A stretch of DNA of 64,000 nt from Massospora cicadina (lineage: Eukaryota; Entomophthoromycota; Entomophthoromycetes; Entomophthorales; Entomophthoraceae), in NCBI GenBank assembly GCA_022478985.1, contig JAKSZP010012110.1, positions 49,718 through 113,717 on the forward strand. Reading direction: 5' to 3'. Both the position numbers and the translations under genes were made by a program. Below are positions 1 through 10,123 of this stretch, in pieces. A model generated the notes under the pieces. It saw nothing but the letters and a program-made list of their open reading frames with translations, ran no database searches and was not told the origin of the DNA. Each line of letters begins with the position of its first letter. The first letter of the stretch is position 1.

Positions 1-1090
1 CTATTGGTGAACCTTACTAATAAACCCATCATTGGCAAAAATCATCAAGAGATAGCAAAAGGTCTGCTAATTCCCCTTGATCTGATTAACAGTATCTAAT
101 TTATAGGGTAAATGTTGAATATGGGTTTACCCACTGATCAGATGGTGTGTACTCTGCCTAAAGTCTACATCTCAGATAACCTAAGCCCAGATGAGCTTAA
201 ACATGTCCAAAATCTATTGGATACATTAATAATATTTTATCCCAGACCAACAAGGATTATGGGCATATGAAGGGGTGGAGCCACTCCATTGATGTTAGTG
301 ATGCCCAACTTATTTTATCTAAACCTTACCAAAGTCCAAGATTGAAGAGCAGAAAATGAGGGTTGAGCTCAAGCAGTTATTAGACGCTAGGGTATTAGAA
401 TCATCCAAAATCCCATGGTCATCTCCTCCCTTGCTAATCAAAAAGAAGAATGGAAGTCATTTGGTAGTGATGGACTACCATAAACTAGATGACCTCACTT
501 AAAGAGACAGCTCATCTATCCCCCGCATAGATGATGCCCTTGCACAACTCTCCAGCTCAAAATACTTCTCAGTCATGTACTTGGCCATCGGATATTAGTA
601 AATGGATCTTTCTCCCTAAGATCAGGAGAAATGCGCTCTCATTTGCAGCGAAGGCTTTTTCAGCCTACCCGCCTAGCCCAAGGGCTTATCAATGCACAGG
701 CATCCTTCCAACGTGTGGACCACATTCTGCGGGATCTCAAGCTTGGCTGTGTGATTGTCTAACTTGATGACATCACTGTCTTTTCTGCAATGTTCACCAA
801 TCATCTCACTTATTAAAATGAAGTCTTTCAACGTCTGCGGGCTTCTAACATCAAGTTAAAACCGTCAAAATGTACTTTTTCACAAAATAAGCTTGATTTC
901 CTCATACATGCTATCTCCCAAGACGGGATCCAGCCTTTACAAGATAAGGTCGAAGCTATCTACAAAATGCCTGCCTTAAGAACCTTTGGGACATTCATGT
1001 ATATTATGGCTATGATAAGTATTACCATCAGTTCATCCCCAAGTTCGCCCAAATTACCGAGCCTCTTGTTCGACGATTGGCTAAAAACAC
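1..1090 (+). pseudogene. pol: Element A: pre-RT spacer and reverse transcriptase
   Basis: The first codons read LLVNLTNKPI, a spacer found upstream of RT in this lineage (compare element D, minus strand near 41590). RT follows. Around 345-480 the frame gives a helix rich in E and K, then SSPPLLIKKKNG and VVMDYHKLDDLT, the fingers region of gypsy RT. Around 520-590 it gives IPRIDDALAQLSSSKYFSVMYLAIGY, where the usual catalytic MDLASGY has decayed to MYLAIGY. The catalytic YxDD box survives as LDD at about 760-771, with a stop codon in place of the tyrosine. At least three frameshifts and several stops interrupt the domain. The thumb region (RASNIKLKPSKCTF) is readable near 840-890. Confidence 0.8.
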
Positions 1091-1099
1091 CCTTTTTAT

Positions 1100-1710
1100 T
1101 GGGGTATAGAACAAGCAAACTCCTTTGATATGTTGAAGCAACTGCTGCAACAACGTCCTATCCTACGGCACCCAGATTATAATAAACTATTTATCTTGTT
1201 TACTGACGCCTCAGACTACGCTGTTGGGGCCATCTTAGCCCAACTTGATAAAAACGGTGTAGACCATCCTGTATCCTATTTAAGTAAGATGCTATCAAAG
1301 GCAGAACGCAACTACAGCGTCAACGAGAAGGAGTACTTTGATGTTTTGTTAGCAGTAAAGTATTACCATCCTTTCTTGTATCTACTACTCTCACTATGTT
1401 TGCCAACCATGCTTCCTGAAATGGTTACAATATATGAAGGATTCTATTGGGCGGCTAGTGCGCTGGGCTCTAAAGCTCCAGCATAATAAATTTCAGATCG
1501 AACACCATGCTAGAACCTGTCACATAGATGTTGATGCGTTAACTCGTCTGCCAGTATTGAATTTAGATAATAGTGAAGCGGAAAGGTTATATGATCTCTT
1601 AATGACCCCCAATGACTGGGAAGATGACGATGAGCCTGTCCAAAAGAGGTTAGCCCGTCACTCCCACAACCCCAAAGTGGAGAACGGGAAGTTGTATTAG
1701 CAGATGGGGG
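1100..1710 (+). pseudogene. pol: Element A: RNase H domain of pol
   Basis: The frame from 1130 to about 1390 reads LLQQRPILRHPDYNKLFILFTDASDYAVGAILAQ and then HPVSYLSKMLSKAERNYSVNEKEYFDVLLAVKYYHPFLY (described here in two pieces). This is the RNase H that follows RT in gypsy elements, including the catalytic TDAS and the E of NEKE. A frameshift near 1400-1440 moves the reading to 1434-1700, which continues with RWALKLQHNKFQIEHH and DALTRLP, the equivalent of the ADALSR motif ending RNase H. It is the best preserved stretch of element A. Confidence 0.85.
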
Positions 1711-1719
1711 CAAAGTGGT

Positions 1720-2505
1720 TACCTTATCTACGGCCTTTGGAACGTGTACTTGTTATTATGGAGGCTCACTCTACCCTAAGTCATGGGGAGTGAAGAAAAC
1801 CTATGAGCGGATTAGGGAACGGTACTATTGGGAATGAATCATGGAAACTGTTGTCAAAGTCTTGGATGCCTGCCTAACATGTAAGAAGCAATCCAATTTT
1901 AAGATTAAATACCAATATCAACCAACTACCCCTCAACAACCATTCCAAAACATCAGTTTAGACTTAATAGGTTCTCTCCCGCAGACTACCAGTAAAAAAA
2001 TTTATCCTAGTAGCATTGTCCACTTTAATAAGTGGGTTGAAGCTGTGGCTCTCCCTGCCCAAACGGCCAAGGCCACTGCAACATTCTCACATCAAAATAT
2101 TTTCAATCGCCATGCTGTGCCCAAGTTCTTCTCTGTGATAAGAAAAACTTTGCCTCCAGAGTGGTGAATATCCTCGCTATCTCCTTGGTCATGAAACATC
2201 TCTTAACTGCCCCCTATATCCCCTCAACCAATGGTACCAAGGAAAGAGTCAATGGGACCCTGATCTATATATTACAAAAAATGGCCACTTCAGACCCCCT
2301 TCACTCTGATCTCTACTTACACAGTGCCCTCATGGCCTATTGTAACTGTTAACACCAAATTCTTAAACTGTCTCCTTTCCATGTGCTGTATGGGAGGGAA
2401 CCTGGAATTCCAGCATTATTAGACAAAGATATTTTCTCTAATAAGACTGACCCTGAGAAATTCATGAAGAAGTTGGCCCAGCACATCATTCAGTTATAAG
2501 CAGAG
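1720..2505 (+). pseudogene. pol: Element A: integrase zinc finger and catalytic core (5' portion)
   Basis: The HHCC finger is seen as AHSTLSHGE near 1770 and CLTC at about 1870-1882. The catalytic core begins at SLDLIGSLPQ (about 1955-1985), which holds the first Asp. The second Asp, expected in a SDNGxxF-like box, is ruined near 2130. The region TAPYIPSTNGTKERVNGTL (about 2195-2260) holds the catalytic Glu. Frameshifts occur near 1990 and 2160. The coding sequence stops at 2505 because element B is inserted here. The C-terminal part continues at 10124. Confidence 0.82.
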
Positions 2506-2846
2506 GTCTGGAAGTTTTGAATTACACTTCCAATGGGGCAGGTTGTATCTTAAAGTTACACTGGGCGGATTCTCCAAAAAGGTGATAAAATAAATAGGAA
2601 AATACAGGTTAAACTCAACTTAATTTTTATTTTCAAAAAGAGGAATTATTTAAATGCTTTTTTATGGTTTGTAATCTATCAGAGTGAATTAATCTCTGCG
2701 CAATCAAATCTTTAATCAATTGATCAGGATCAGATTGATCATTAACCTTGATAGATTGCGATAGATTGCTCGCTCATTCCAATGATGTCAGGGAATTGAT
2801 GAAGGGGATTTTTCTGGAGATATGAGAATTCAGTGAAATCCTGACA
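2506..2846 (-). repeat. Element B 3' LTR
   Basis: About 341 bp. It matches 9779-10123 over its length, with a 55-base almost identical stretch around 'gattctccaaaaaggtgata'. On the minus strand it starts TGTCAGGATTTCAC directly after a purine tract (GAGTGGGGAAG, plus-strand complement at 2847-2857) and ends in CCAGAC. Differences from the partner LTR are scattered and transitions outnumber transversions by eye. Confidence 0.9.
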
Positions 2847-3985
2847 CTTCCCCACTCTAGATTCAATTGCGGTGGAGGATGACTTCTTAAAAACCTAGGA
2901 TGAATACAATCTACCACTATACCAGTATCAATATAAACAATCAAATACTTTAATCCTTTTAAAAATATAACTTTATAGGTACCAGACCAATTAGTTCCCA
3001 ACTTTTCAGTCCATCCACCTGGCCGAGAATGATAGTACATAATATAATCTCCAATCTGATATTTGGGTAAGACAGGTTTGTGTTGATTGTTTCTTAGAGT
3101 CTCTCTTTGAGTGGTAGTTATAAAAAAATATTGCTTGATCCTGGAGGCTAATAATCTCATCAGCCAAATTTCTCATAATTAAATCAGAATTTTCTGGGAT
3201 ACTTTCCTCAAGGATTGTCTGAACACTAGAAGAGACTGAAGGATCTCGCCCATATATACACTTGAATAGGGAAATCTTTATAATGCGGTGGTAGCTTATT
3301 CTTCAAGCAAACAAGGCACTGGGCAAATAAAAATTTCACCAAGTCAGGTCAGTAGATGCCATCTTTCTTAGAATCGAGACCAGGGTTCCATTAACCCGTT
3401 CAATGGCCCCATTTGTAGATGGATTATATGAAACACCAAATTGTTGAGTAGTGTACAAAATTTTGATAGTCCCTGTATAAGTTGCGAGGTAAAATTAGTT
3501 CCATTATCTGACATAAGAACCTTTGGACATCCATGTTGGGAAATGAAATGCTGATATAGGAATAACGCTGTAGTCTTAGCTGAAGGGGTAGCAATGGAAA
3601 TGGCCTCAACCCATTTAGTTAAATGGTCGACAGCCATAATGATATACTGATGACCATGCAATCCTCGAGGAAAAGGACCTACAACATCAATGCTGACCAC
3701 CTCAAACGCCTTAGTTGAGGGGATTAAGTTTGATGTTGTTATGTAGGGTTGGTAGTTTCATGGCTTTTAAAAATAAGACGTGAGTCAAGGGTTTTAAAAT
3801 GAACTCAGTCATGTTGTTCAAATAATATCGAGTCTTCAACCATTCTTGAGTCTTCTTTAAGCTGCTATGACCAACTTGTTTATGACCTTCTATCACAGCG
3901 TGAAACCCAGAGTTGGGATGTAGGAAGGGCAACCACTTAAATTTGAATTCTTTATATAAAGCTCCATCTTGAATCATAGTATCCT
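2774..3985 (-). pseudogene. pol: Element B: integrase
   Basis: Read from high to low coordinates. 3977-3711 holds the finger region with HKQVGH, but the Cys pair is lost. 3700-3368 is the catalytic core: SIDVVGPFPRGLHGHQYIIM with the first Asp, then HLTKWVEAIS and MSDNGTNFTS with the second Asp (about 3497-3520). The Glu region (GPLNGLME) is reached only after a frameshift. 3160-2774 is the C-terminal domain, recognisable from PKYQIGDYIMYYHSRPGGWTEKLGTNWSGTYKV, a typical gypsy integrase tail. No chromodomain is visible after it. The frames do not join, so no functional integrase can be made. Confidence 0.85.
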
Positions 3986-4029
3986 TGGTAATTGATTTTA
4001 GAAAGGCTCAATCCTCTTCAGTCTTTAAA

Positions 4030-4600
4030 TCCCATTACTCATGTCATCTAATAGGATTGTATAAGCGTTCTTCTTTTTCTAGTTCCAATGTCAGTATAGG
4101 CATTTGGGACAGCCCATCAGCATTTTGGTGCTGAGCCCCTGAGCGATGAACAATGTTGAAATTGTATTTTGCAATCTTAAAACCCAATGGGTCAACCTCC
4201 CATCTGGATACTTCATATTCTGCAACCATTGTAAGGAGGAATGGTTAGTAATAGCTGTGAAATGGTTACCATATAAAAAGGGGCGGAAATTCTTGATTGC
4301 CAAAATTACTGCCAAACATTACCGCTCAGTAACACTATAATTTCGTCAACCAGTTGGCAAAATTCTTGCTACAGTAAGCAACAGGATGATCATTCTTTAC
4401 TTCATCACACTGAGATAAGATAGCCCCAATAGCGACATTGCTTGCATCCATATGTAGAAAGAAAGGCTTATCGAATTGGGGATGAAATAGGACAGGTGCC
4501 TTAATCAAGGCGGTACGCAGAGAATTGAAGGACTGTTCTTGAGCTGACCCCACTTGAAAGACACTCCTTTTTGCAACAGGTGAAATAAGGGTTCAGCCTA
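4030..4600 (-). pseudogene. pol: Element B: RNase H domain
   Basis: The frame 4553-4335 reads SAQEQSFNSLRTALIKAPVL and FFLHMDASNVAIGAILSQ, with the catalytic DAS, then HPVAYCSKNFA. After a frameshift, 4315-4044 continues with ILAIKNFRPFLYGNHF, the LQWLQN motif and HQNADGLSQMPI, the equivalent of the terminal ADALSR. Two frames overlap in 4091-4229, which pins one frameshift to that interval. Confidence 0.85.
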
Positions 4601-5560
4601 TCAGCAAAGTTGGCAATAAATAACCAGTAATACCCAACCATGCCAAGAAAGACTTGAATATCCTGTAAAGAAGAGGGAGGAGACATCTGTTGGATGGCTT
4701 GAACTTTGTCCGAGAGGGTTGAATCCCTTTAACTGAAACCTGAAGTCCTAAAAAATATATTTCATTTTGAAAGAATGAGCATTTGGAGGGTTTGAGTTTT
4801 AAGGAAGAGCCCTAAATTCAGCTGAATACTTCTTTTAGGTGGTTTAAATTCTCGGTAAAAGTTTTGGAAAACACGGTAATATTGTTAAGATATACTAGAA
4901 CACAAGTAAGCTTTAGATCCCGTAGCATACTGTCCATGGCTCTTTGGAAAGTTGCTGGGGAATTGCTTAGGCCTTGAGGCATGCGAGTTGGTTCAAACAA
5001 CCCTTCACTTGATATCAGGGCACACTTGACACAATCTTCTGGTGATAACTCGATTTGCCAGTATCCACTGGCTAAGTCCATGACCAAAAAATAGGTGGAT
5101 CCAGCCAACAACTTAAGTGAATCGTCAATCCTAGCTAAGGGATAACAATCCCACCAATTAATAGCATTCAATCGACGTTAATCTATCATGCCTTGATGAG
5201 AATCATCTTTCTTCTTAACCAACAACAATGGGGATGCTCAAGGACTATTGGAGGGATTCAATAATCCAGCCTCCAGCAATTGATACAACTCCTTAGTTAC
5301 CTGGGCTTCTTCTACTTTAGATTAACAATAGGGCTTCACATGGATAGGAAGGTGATCACCAGTTTCAACAGTATGCACTACTCCTTTCATCTTCCCAAAA
5401 TTGTAAGTATTCTTAGCAAAGATATCGGAAAATTTATCTAACAATTGAAGCACTTGTTTCTCCTGTTCCTTAGAGAGGTGTTTTCCGATAGCAGGACCCA
5501 CAGTAAGGATTTCCTGGTCATTTTTTTAATCCAAAGTCTTGTAGACAAAAAGGGTTTAAC
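4501..5560 (-). pseudogene. pol: Element B: reverse transcriptase
   Basis: The frame 5171-4818 holds fingers and palm: YPLARIDDSLKLLAGSTYF, VMDLASGYWQIEL with the first catalytic Asp, and FEPTRMPQGLSNSPATFQRAM. The catalytic YxDD box reads YLNN (4881-4892): both Asp codons have become Asn codons, each by one G-to-A change on the coding strand. RT is therefore inactive even without the frameshifts. The connection (SPPSSLQDIQVFLGMVGYY) is in 4686-4501. Upstream, 5200-5560 carries weak remains of the N-terminal RT region with stops. Confidence 0.85.
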
Positions 5561-5611
5561 ATCATAGATACGAGTTAAGGGTAGCAACTTGACATAAGCA
5601 AATGGATGCTC

Positions 5612-6430
5612 TCAATCTACCAGTTTCGTCTCATTGGTAAGGTTCACCTTTAAGACAGATAATGATCCTGAATAAGCATAATACAATACTCCAGGACAAG
5701 GCAAGAGTTCTTTAGCAGAAGGATTGACAGTGCCTTGAACTTGTAACAAATGTCCCTTAGGAATTGAAAAGTGCAAAGAAGTGTTAATAATAACTTGTGA
5801 TCTTGGTGGAATAACTAATTTCTCAGGGGAGAAAATAAGCATCTCGTCTTCAATATCCGCCGATGCAGGGGTAATTTTACTTGAGAATCCCCAACATGAT
5901 ATTGAAGTGAATAAGACCTTTTGGTTCCTTCTAGTAGACATAACTGACGTCAAGTGGAAGCATGATCCAATAAAAGTAAGGGAATTCTATAGCCCAAGAG
6001 AGACAATGATGAGTCAGGGTAATTGATAATTCCATCAAATTATTGTAAAAATTGAGTCCCCAAGAGTAAGTCATAACTCAAATTATCGAGTACAATAGCT
6101 GGGATGGTAAAAGTTAATTTCTTAATTTTTCAGGGGAAAAGACGAAAAAGCTCCAATAGACCGAGTACTCTGTGGTCCAGCCGTGCCATATTTTTCATAA
6201 TGAGAAATATTGGGTGTTAATTTAATCCATTTGACCAATTTTGACAAGACAATAATCACTGAGGATCCAGTATCTATGCTATCTTTGGAATTGGCTTGAT
6301 TCACTCGGAAGTCAATACAAGTAATGGTGCTTCTGAACTGAGAAGATAATGACAATAAGGAGGGCAAGGAATAAGAAGAATGTTCGTCTTTTATTATACT
6401 AAATCGAACTTTGATGCTATTTCTGCGCAC
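5612..6430 (-). pseudogene. pol: Element B: aspartic protease and pre-RT spacer
   Basis: The minus-strand frame 6430-6122 contains DSIDTGSSVIIVLSKLVKWI, with the aspartic-protease catalytic DTG at about 6263-6274, followed by HYEKYGTAGPQ. The frame 5953-5612 is the spacer between protease and RT (IPPRSQVIINTSLHF, CPGVLYYAYSGSLSVLKVNLTN). The same order occurs in element D (42222-41409), which supports a common lineage. A frameshift separates the two parts near 6000-6110. Confidence 0.85.
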
Positions 6431-7098
6431 TCATATCATTCTTAAGGTGGAGAATCTTATTGGTCATATCTTTTTCCTTCTTTTCATCTGCTTATTTCTT
6501 AAAAAAAAACGATCCTCAGTATGGAAATAGCAATGACAGTAGTTACACTGATCGCCCTAGTGTTCTCAGGTATGGCGTAGACTTTGGGGAAACTAGGTCT
6601 AGGAGACTCATAAGCTCAAGGTTTCTCAGAGAATTGAGGGGGCAATTCCAATAAGGCCTCCTTAATATCCAAAATACTTCAGAAATTCTTTTTGACACTG
6701 ATTAGATAAACTTGCATTTGAGTCCAGGAAGTAAAAGCTGACAGAACTGCGGCGATTGCATCATCTAAGTTTAACCAACCACAGGCTACTAGAGTTTGAG
6801 CTTCCTGATAAAAACAATGAGTAAAGTCTTTGATAGATTTATTTCAGTGGGGCTGTATACCTGTAAGTTTTTGAGGATTAGCTCGATTATTAGATGTATT
6901 CCTGTTTCAATAATTGGGAAGAGTTTTGGCCGATAAATTCTCAAATATCCTATGTGTCTTATGGTATTTCCTAACCATTCGGAAGCTCACAAAGCTAAAC
7001 AACAATATCTGAATCTCTTGGTCTCTTCTAGGGTAATTTTCCCCTCTAATTGGGAACTCTCCAGACACAGGTAATTATGACAAGCTCCCCTGAATGCT
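6430..7098 (-). pseudogene. gag: Element B: gag C-terminal half with decayed zinc knuckle
   Basis: The minus strand near 6545-6510 reads CNYCHCYFHTEDRF, a CX2CX4HX4C knuckle whose last Cys is Phe. Upstream (7098-6700) a readable stretch gives CLESSQLEGKITLEETKRFRYC, matching the position of the gag domain in element D. The frame is interrupted at 7098/8116 by the solo LTR. Gag would coat the RNA genome, and the knuckle would bind it. No intact frame remains. Confidence 0.65.
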
Positions 7099-7454
7099 TG
7101 TCTACACTCTTAATTTGAAGATCAAATTAAGATAAGAAGATATAAGACAAAATATGAAGATATGGAAAGATTATGTTTTTATTTTAGGGCCAGGCGCTGG
7201 TATTTTATACCTCTAGGACATCTCCTGGCCATACTCATTTATTAGATGAGTTAATTATAACCATGCCAATCCGTTATGGATTATGGCAGTGGTTATTAAA
7301 TTATCCTCAAGTTAATTTGGCCCTTAAATTAACTTGATAGCAATTGTTTCAGCCCAATTAAAGGCACTACTACTCTCATAATTGGTAAGATTTTAGGCAT
7401 AATATTAGTACCTCAGCGGTGTATATTTGTCTTTCATTCAGCCCAATTAAATTT

Positions 7455-7746
7455 CGTCATACAGCTGACAAAAATACAATAAGTGGGGAAAAAGAATAGA
7501 GAATTCAAATAATGATGCACCCCTAATTGGGATGTCAGAAGGCCTCTCAATAGTACTAGGTACTCCCTATTCAGGCTGTCCATATGCAAGTACTATCGTT
7601 TTGTCATACAGCTGACAAAATACAACAATTGATAAAAAAGAAATAATGGATTCAAATAATGATACACCCTCGATTGGGACGTTGGCAATCCTCTCAATAG
7701 TACTTGGTACTCCCTAATCAGGATGTCCATATGTAAGTACTATCAT
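7455..7746. repeat. Two-copy tandem repeat of about 145 bp
   Basis: Copy one (about 7455-7598) and copy two (about 7601-7746) both run from GTCATACAGCTGACAAAA through TCAAATAATGAT, the CTCAATAGTACT stretch and TGTCCATATG to AAGTACTAT. They differ by scattered substitutions and a few indels. The repeat lies inside the solo LTR, a location where duplicated promoter or regulatory blocks are common. Function unknown. Confidence 0.8.
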
Positions 7747-7882
7747 GCCAATTATGGTGATTGACATATATTAAAATTATTATTCATTAATTGTATCCGC
7801 ATTAAATTCATAATAGAAATTAAGATTGTGCCATAAATTCACTTGGGTCACCCAAGTGGGTTCCCATAATAGGCCATACATT

Positions 7883-7938
7883 AATAATATCATAGCTATT
7901 GGGACCATCTAGTACTAAAAAATGATATCATAGCTATT
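7883..7938 (+). mobile_element. Minute LINE footprint (20 bp) with target duplication
   Basis: The 20 bases 7901-7920 (GGGACCATCTAGTACTAAAA) equal the 3' end of LINE-b as read on its coding strand (minus strand of 50705-50726). They are flanked by an 18-base direct repeat, 7883-7900 and 7921-7938, matching at 17 of 18 positions (core ATATCATAGCTATT). A LINE 3' end with A-tail between long target duplications is the signature of target-primed reverse transcription, here with almost complete 5' truncation. Confidence 0.8.
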
Positions 7939-8115
7939 ATTCGCTCAATAAATGGTCATCTCAGATGCAATTGGAGCAGTTATGAGGTGAATCTGATTTA
8001 TCAGATTATGCAGATGAATCAGGAAGGATCAAAGGATCCATCAATGGTAGTAATCTATCAGCATTGATGGTTTTCTCAAAGGGTTTATTTTTGAGTCAAC
8101 CATTAAAATCTAACA

Positions 8116-9739
8116 ATACCCATAAAAGCCTGCTTTTGTGAGGATAAGGTTTGCTCACTTCCAAAATCTTTGATCAACGCTTCTTTGACCTGAGCCCAAG
8201 TAGAGCAAGTCATCAAGTGGGGAACCATAATATCCTGACTAGATTGAGTAAGGCAATTGGGCAAGTAATTCATCTTTTGTTGATCCATGGCCTCACTTAA
8301 TGCCTTTTCATAAAGATAGAGAAAGGAGATAATGCTGCCTTCCCCTGGAGAGTATATGTCCTTGAATACTGGCTTGAAACTCATGGGAGCATTGGTGGTC
8401 AAAACATGCACTCCAGGTTGTTTGGATTTAGTAGAAACATAAGAGGTGGAATCTGAATCTTAAAAGAAAATTGAGGGTAAGGACCAACAGCTTCAGTATT
8501 AATTTCATTAATCTGATGATTCAGATCAGCATGCCCTACTTTCTCATCTAGTCAGCGAGATAGCTCAAAAATCTGTTCCTGCTGTGCATTGTACTTGAGT
8601 TCCAAAGTTTTAATTTTCGCTTGGAGCAGTTCCCCTTTTGATTCACAAGCATGAGAAAATTATCAGTGTCCTTGGCCCATTTTCCCAGATTGATCAATTC
8701 ATCAGATAATAACTGCAATGACAAGAGGAGATCAATTGGTACCCCATCGGGGTTAGATTACACCCTTTGGCCAATTTAGAGAATTGTTCAAGCAAGTGGT
8801 TCATCATGTTCAAGAGAGAGTCATTTTGCTGGTAAGATCCTAAGTGACCATCAGCACCTGGAGGTCCCCAGGGCCCTACACTCCCTGGGAGTTCACAGGG
8901 TCCATCAGCTCCAGGAGGTCCATGGAGCCCTACACCCCCAGGTGGCCCATGAGGTCCTTCAACCCCAGGAGGACTCATATTTCCAGAGGTTTTCTCTACT
9001 TCATTAACCTGGAACTGAATTCCTGAGTACAACTGTTCCAATTAAAAGAGATGGGTTCTAATTTCCTCCTCCATTGATTGGCTATTCTCAGAGAGTTGGG
9101 AAATACCCTCTACATTCTCTCTGAATCTCCTGAACTTTCTTGGGAAACTGTACATCAACAAAATTTGACATTCCATAATTTGAGCTGAATGAGCTGCTGA
9201 TGTACTTCGGTGAGGATGAATTGATTAAAAATGATAGCATCACGATTATCTCAGCTAAGCTCAAAGGCTGACTTAAATTTGGAAATATAATTATTCAAGG
9301 ATTGGAGTCCTTCTAGTAAATTGAGCATCCCTTAATGGTGCATTCCAACTGCAGGTAGCAAATGGTATAAGGTAGGATGTACGAGTTGGTGCAAATATTG
9401 CTTGAGGCCAATTCCTGGCATTTGAGAGGTTTGATGTACTTCCCACAAAAATAAAAGGTACTGCATTAGATTGAGATCAGGTAGAACGGATTTCAGGGAT
9501 TAAAGCCCTTTCAAGCAATTAATTATTTAATATTCGTAAGGCCTCAGGTGGTATTTGAAAGTCTGAGGTAAAAATTAAGTTAGGACATAAAATTCCAAGT
9601 TGGCCAAAATTCCAACATGGATGGTAATCTTGGTATTTGTGCTCCAGTTGAATGGACCCATCATAAAATGCTGCCTTGCTCTTGGTCTTGAGCTTCATCA
9701 GGTGAAAAATGAGAATCCATAGTAGCGATAGACATTGTC
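8116..9739 (-). pseudogene. gag: Element B: gag N-terminal half with collagen-like tract
   Basis: The probable start is the ATG complementary to about 9737-9739 (MSIATMDSHFSPDEAQDQ), just inside the primer-binding site. 9041-8694 carries an N-terminal helix and then a Gly-X-Y run: GPHGPPGGVGLHGPPGADG, GPCELPGSVG and GPWGPPGADG (about 8980-8850), followed by a segment rich in helix formers (MMNHLLEQFSKLAKG). 8411-8103 (SFKPVFKDIYSPGEGS, AYLYEKALSEAM-like) is the core gag region, matching element D near 43140-42840. Stops and frameshifts are frequent in 9100-9700. Gag forms the virus-like particle. The collagen-like tract is unusual for a gag. Confidence 0.75.
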
Positions 9740-9759
9740 ACTGGTGCGTAACTCAGAGT

Positions 9760-9778
9760 GCCCCTGTAGTGAGCACCA
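9760..9778 (-). promoter_or_regulatory. Element B primer-binding site
   Basis: Minus strand TGGTGCTCACTACAGGGGC lies directly inside the 5' LTR. It begins TGG, as expected for pairing with the CCA end of a tRNA. Close matches stand at the same place in elements D, E and G, so this is a functional site and not a chance sequence. I do not name the tRNA. Confidence 0.8.
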
Positions 9779-10123
9779 GTCTAGAAGTTTTGAATTACAC
9801 TTCCAATGCGGCAGGTTGTATCTCAAAGTTACACTGATCGGATTCTCCAAAAAGGTGATAAAATAAATAGGAAAATACAGTTTAAATTCGACCTAATTTT
9901 TATTTTTGAAAAGAGGAAATATTTATAGGCTTTTTATGGTTTGTAATCTATCAGAGTGAATTAATCTCTGCGTGATTAAATCCTCAATCAATTGATCAGG
10001 ATCAGATTGATCATTAACCTTTATAGATTGCGATAAATTGCTCGCTCCTTCTGATGATGTCAGGGGAATTGATGAAGGGGATTTTTTGGAGATATGAGAA
10101 TTTGGTGAAATCCCAATAAGACA
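9779..10123 (-). repeat. Element B 5' LTR
   Basis: About 345 bp, partner of 2506-2846. Its transcription-side end carries GCCTATAAATA on the minus strand (near 9925), a TATA box. The outer end (minus-strand start) reads TGTCTTATTGGGATTTCACC, slightly longer than the 3' LTR copy. Confidence 0.9.

Larger units (their letters stand above)
7099..8115 (-). repeat. Solo LTR inside element B gag
   Basis: About 1017 bp beginning TGTCTACACTC and ending AATCTAACA, with no coding potential. It separates two parts of B's gag. Element D, whose gag is uninterrupted, has about 1 kb less sequence between the matching points. A minus-oriented TATAAAATACC box lies near 7200-7212, so the LTR probably points to the minus strand. 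Flanks ATGCT and ATACC agree at three of five bases, so the target duplication is weak. It contains a twofold tandem repeat and a tiny LINE footprint, both listed separately. Confidence 0.6.
2506..10123 (-). mobile_element. Gypsy element B, nested in element A
   Basis: Minus-strand Ty3/gypsy element with two LTRs of about 340 bp (2506-2846 and 9779-10123) that match along their whole length. Reading the minus strand gives 5' LTR, primer-binding site, gag with a collagen-like tract, CCHC knuckle, protease, RT, RNase H, integrase, purine tract and 3' LTR. It interrupts the integrase of element A. A 1 kb solo LTR lies inside its gag. Both LTRs carry a TATAAATA box in the minus direction (for example near 9925). 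A convincing five-base target duplication was not found: flanks CAGAG and CTAAG agree at three positions. Confidence 0.9.

Noticed and set aside
2496..2500. ATAAG at 2496-2500 and 10116-10120 as target duplication of element B
   Set aside because: Accepting it would put LTR ends five bases away from the borders defined by the primer-binding site and purine tract, so I left the duplication undefined.
7455..7746. CRISPR-like array
   Set aside because: Only two long tandem copies without spacers, in a eukaryotic LTR.
8844..9026. Plus-strand frame opposite the collagen-like tract
   Set aside because: It arises from the repetitive codons of the minus-strand Gly-X-Y tract. The minus-strand reading matches element D gag.
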